Made by a program: the position numbers and the translations under genes
Assembly (NCBI GenBank): GCA_015478765.1
Contig: JADMKR010000029.1
Location: forward strand, 1 to 7,608
Length of the DNA stretch: 7,608 bases
Reading direction: 5' to 3'
DNA from: Flavobacterium sp.
Lineage (GTDB): Bacteria; Bacteroidota; Bacteroidia; Flavobacteriales; Flavobacteriaceae
Notes under the pieces: generated by a model
The model's database searches: none
Told to the model about the DNA's origin: nothing
What the model saw: only the letters and a program-made list of their open reading frames with translations
Part shown: piece by piece, positions 6,336 to 7,608 of the stretch
How positions within the stretch are numbered: position 1 is the stretch's first letter
Layout: every line of letters begins with the position of its first letter

Positions 6336-6370
6336 GGGGTATTTCGCCCCGTGCGGGTAAATTTGCCCCG
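6336..6370. promoter_or_regulatory. Two tandem GC-rich palindromes, candidate enhancer (UAS) for the adjacent sigma54 activator
   Basis: Site A (6336-6350, GGGGTATTTCGCCCC) and site B (6354-6370, CGGGTAAATTTGCCCCG) are two copies of one imperfect palindrome, each followed by GTG. Their centres (6343 and 6362) are 19 bp apart, about two helical turns. Relative to the predicted sigma54 start near 6232 they lie at about -111 and -130, the usual distance for enhancer sites of NtrC-family proteins. AT-rich DNA (6300-6335) follows toward the promoter. As a terminator on the minus strand they would lack a U-tract. Site B is followed by TGTTTTTTT on the plus strand, but no plus-strand gene precedes it. 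Confidence 0.6.
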
Positions 6371-6386
6371 TGTTTTTTTATATTAA

Positions 6387-7608
6387 TTAGCTGTCTATTA
6401 ATTTCATTCGCAATGTTTTCCGATCAATTTGGAGAATTTCGGCGGCTTTGGTTTTGTTGTTTCCCACCGATGCCAGCACTTTCATTATATGTTGCTTTTC
6501 AGCTTCCTTAAGTGACTGCGGATTTTCCGGCGAAGACGGTAAATGGTATTTGAGGTACTCCGGTAAATCGGATATACCGATCGATTCACTTCCCATGATA
6601 ACCATGCGCTGGATTACATTTTCAAGTTCGCGTACATTCCCCGGCCAGGAGTGACGCTCCATCAATTGCAGTGCCTCTTCGCTTATTGTCATTCCCGGTT
6701 TATCATATTCGGCGCTATACTTCTTTAAAAGCAAATTTGACAAAGGTGCGATATCCTCTTTGCGATCGCGTAATGGCGGCGTTTCAATATTCACCACATT
6801 GAGGCGATAATAGAGATCTTCCCGAAATGTTCCTTTGCCGATCATTGCCTGCAGATCGCTGTTGGTAGCTGCAATAATCCGCACTTGTATTTTTGTTGCC
6901 GAATGTGATCCGATCATCATCACTTCCTTTTCCTGAAGCACGCGGAGCAATCGCGTTTGGACATTCAGCGGAGCCGTTCCCACTTCATCTAGAAATATGG
7001 TTCCGCCTTCGGCAGCCTGAAACAAACCTTCGCGTGTTTCATTAGCGCCTGTGAACGAACCTTTTACATATCCAAACAATTCCGATTCCAACAGATTGTC
7101 GGGGATGGCCCCACAATTGACTGCGATAAACGGATTTGCGGCAAACGCACCTTTATAATGAATTGCCCGCGCCACAAGTTCCTTTCCCGTACCACTTTCA
7201 CCGCTTATTAGTATCGTCGCGCGATTGTCTTTCACACGCTCAATCACATCGATGATATTTTGGAATGCCGATGAACAGCCAACCATACCTCCATAATTTT
7301 GAACGGATTCAGCCGCTTTATTGGCTGCCTTGTCTGCGACTGGTTTTCTGTTTCCAATGGCATTGCCGATCGAAGTTCGCAGCTCGTCGGAAGTAAATGG
7401 TTTCACAAGATATTCAAGAGCACCCGATTTTAGGGATGAAACGGCGCTGTCTATCGACGGATAGCCTGTAATCACCAGTTTGGGTACATCGGGAAAATGT
7501 TCATTGGCATATTTGATTAATTGGATTCCGTTAATTCCCGGCATTTGCAAATCGGTAATAAGTAAATCGATCCGACTCGTTTGCAGAATTTCCAGTGCTT
7601 CGTTTACC
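6387..7608 (-). CDS. NtrC-family sigma54-dependent response regulator, 5' truncated
   Basis: The frame is open to the right edge (first full codon 7607-7605), so about 406 C-terminal residues are visible and the start is outside. The receiver domain lacks only its first part. The phospho-acceptor aspartate is the codon at 7551-7553 (LLITDLQMPG), followed by the conserved Thr (VITGY) and Lys (YLVKPF). A ~35-residue linker leads to the AAA+ domain, with Walker A GESGTGKE (about 136-143 of the visible part), the sigma54-contact loop as GSFTGA instead of GAFTGA (183-188), Walker B GTIFLDE, and FREDLYYRL. The C-terminus is a Fis-type helix-turn-helix (NNKTKAAEILQIDRKTLRMKL). It is therefore a phosphorylation-controlled ATPase that opens sigma54 promoters. 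Its sensor kinase is not in the window and may lie upstream. The first sigma54 promoter downstream belongs to the gdh operon, its probable target. Confidence 0.95.
   Translation of the reverse strand, partial: VNEALEILQTSRIDLLITDLQMPGINGIQLIKYANEHFPDVPKLVITGYPSIDSAVSSLKSGALEYLVKPFTSDELRTSIGNAIGNRKPVADKAANKAAESVQNYGGMVGCSSAFQNIIDVIERVKDNRATILISGESGTGKELVARAIHYKGAFAANPFIAVNCGAIPDNLLESELFGYVKGSFTGANETREGLFQAAEGGTIFLDEVGTAPLNVQTRLLRVLQEKEVMMIGSHSATKIQVRIIAATNSDLQAMIGKGTFREDLYYRLNVVNIETPPLRDRKEDIAPLSNLLLKKYSAEYDKPGMTISEEALQLMERHSWPGNVRELENVIQRMVIMGSESIGISDLPEYLKYHLPSSPENPQSLKEAEKQHIMKVLASVGNNKTKAAEILQIDRKTLRMKLIDS

Noticed and set aside
6336..6379. GC-rich palindromes read as the intrinsic terminator of the response-regulator gene
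   Set aside because: On the minus strand the stems are followed by CACTATATTATT, not a U-tract. The T7 run lies on the plus-strand side, where no gene precedes it. A secondary termination role cannot be excluded.
1..7608. CRISPR arrays, tRNA or rRNA genes, insertion sequences, attachment sites
   Set aside because: I saw no spaced direct repeats, cloverleaf-like segments, transposase motifs or flanking target duplications anywhere in the window.

Overview
The window reads like a chromosomal fragment of a Bacteroidetes bacterium, most likely of the Flavobacteriia. Three things point there: the first gene ends in a type IX secretion (T9SS) sorting tail of the ChiA-like 'type C' style, one promoter carries a perfect TAnnTTTG -7 box, and start codons mostly lack Shine-Dalgarno sequences. 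The DNA is moderate in GC and densely coded. I see no insertion sequence, CRISPR array, tRNA or rRNA.

Left part, plus strand. Positions 1-1834 hold the C-terminal ~610 residues of a large secreted surface protein, closed by an intrinsic terminator. After a 139-nt gap with a TAnnTTTG promoter comes a two-gene unit (1974-3551): a luciferase-like flavin oxidoreductase and, 6 nt later, a small protein (DUF6642-like) whose layout resembles a caspase/CHAT-like fold in which the catalytic His and Cys appear to be lost. A near-perfect hairpin at 3568-3592 ends this unit. Its strongest U-tract lies on the minus strand, where it also ends an unlisted 36-codon basic mini-gene (3611-3721).

Right part, minus strand, read from right to left. 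A partial two-component response regulator of the NtrC family (receiver, AAA+ sigma54-activator domain, Fis-type helix-turn-helix) enters from the right edge and ends at 6387. The 181-nt gap after it holds two tandem GC-rich palindromes (6336-6370), an AT-rich stretch, a perfect 15-bp palindrome (6281-6295) and a textbook sigma54 -24/-12 element (6242-6257, TGGCATG-N4-TTGCC). Downstream of that element lies a compact operon: a 70-residue four-cysteine mini-protein, a glutamate dehydrogenase whose ATG overlaps the mini-protein's stop (TAATG), a Rnk/GreA-C-domain protein 23 nt later, and a helical 137-residue hypothetical protein 2 nt after that.

The main inference is a self-contained nitrogen/amino-acid control module: the adjacent sigma54 activator probably binds the tandem palindromes at about -111 and -130 and drives the glutamate dehydrogenase operon. 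The design parallels sigma54-dependent rocG of Bacillus subtilis, but here the activator is a phosphorylation-type response regulator and the first operon product is an uncharacterised probable metal-binding mini-protein.
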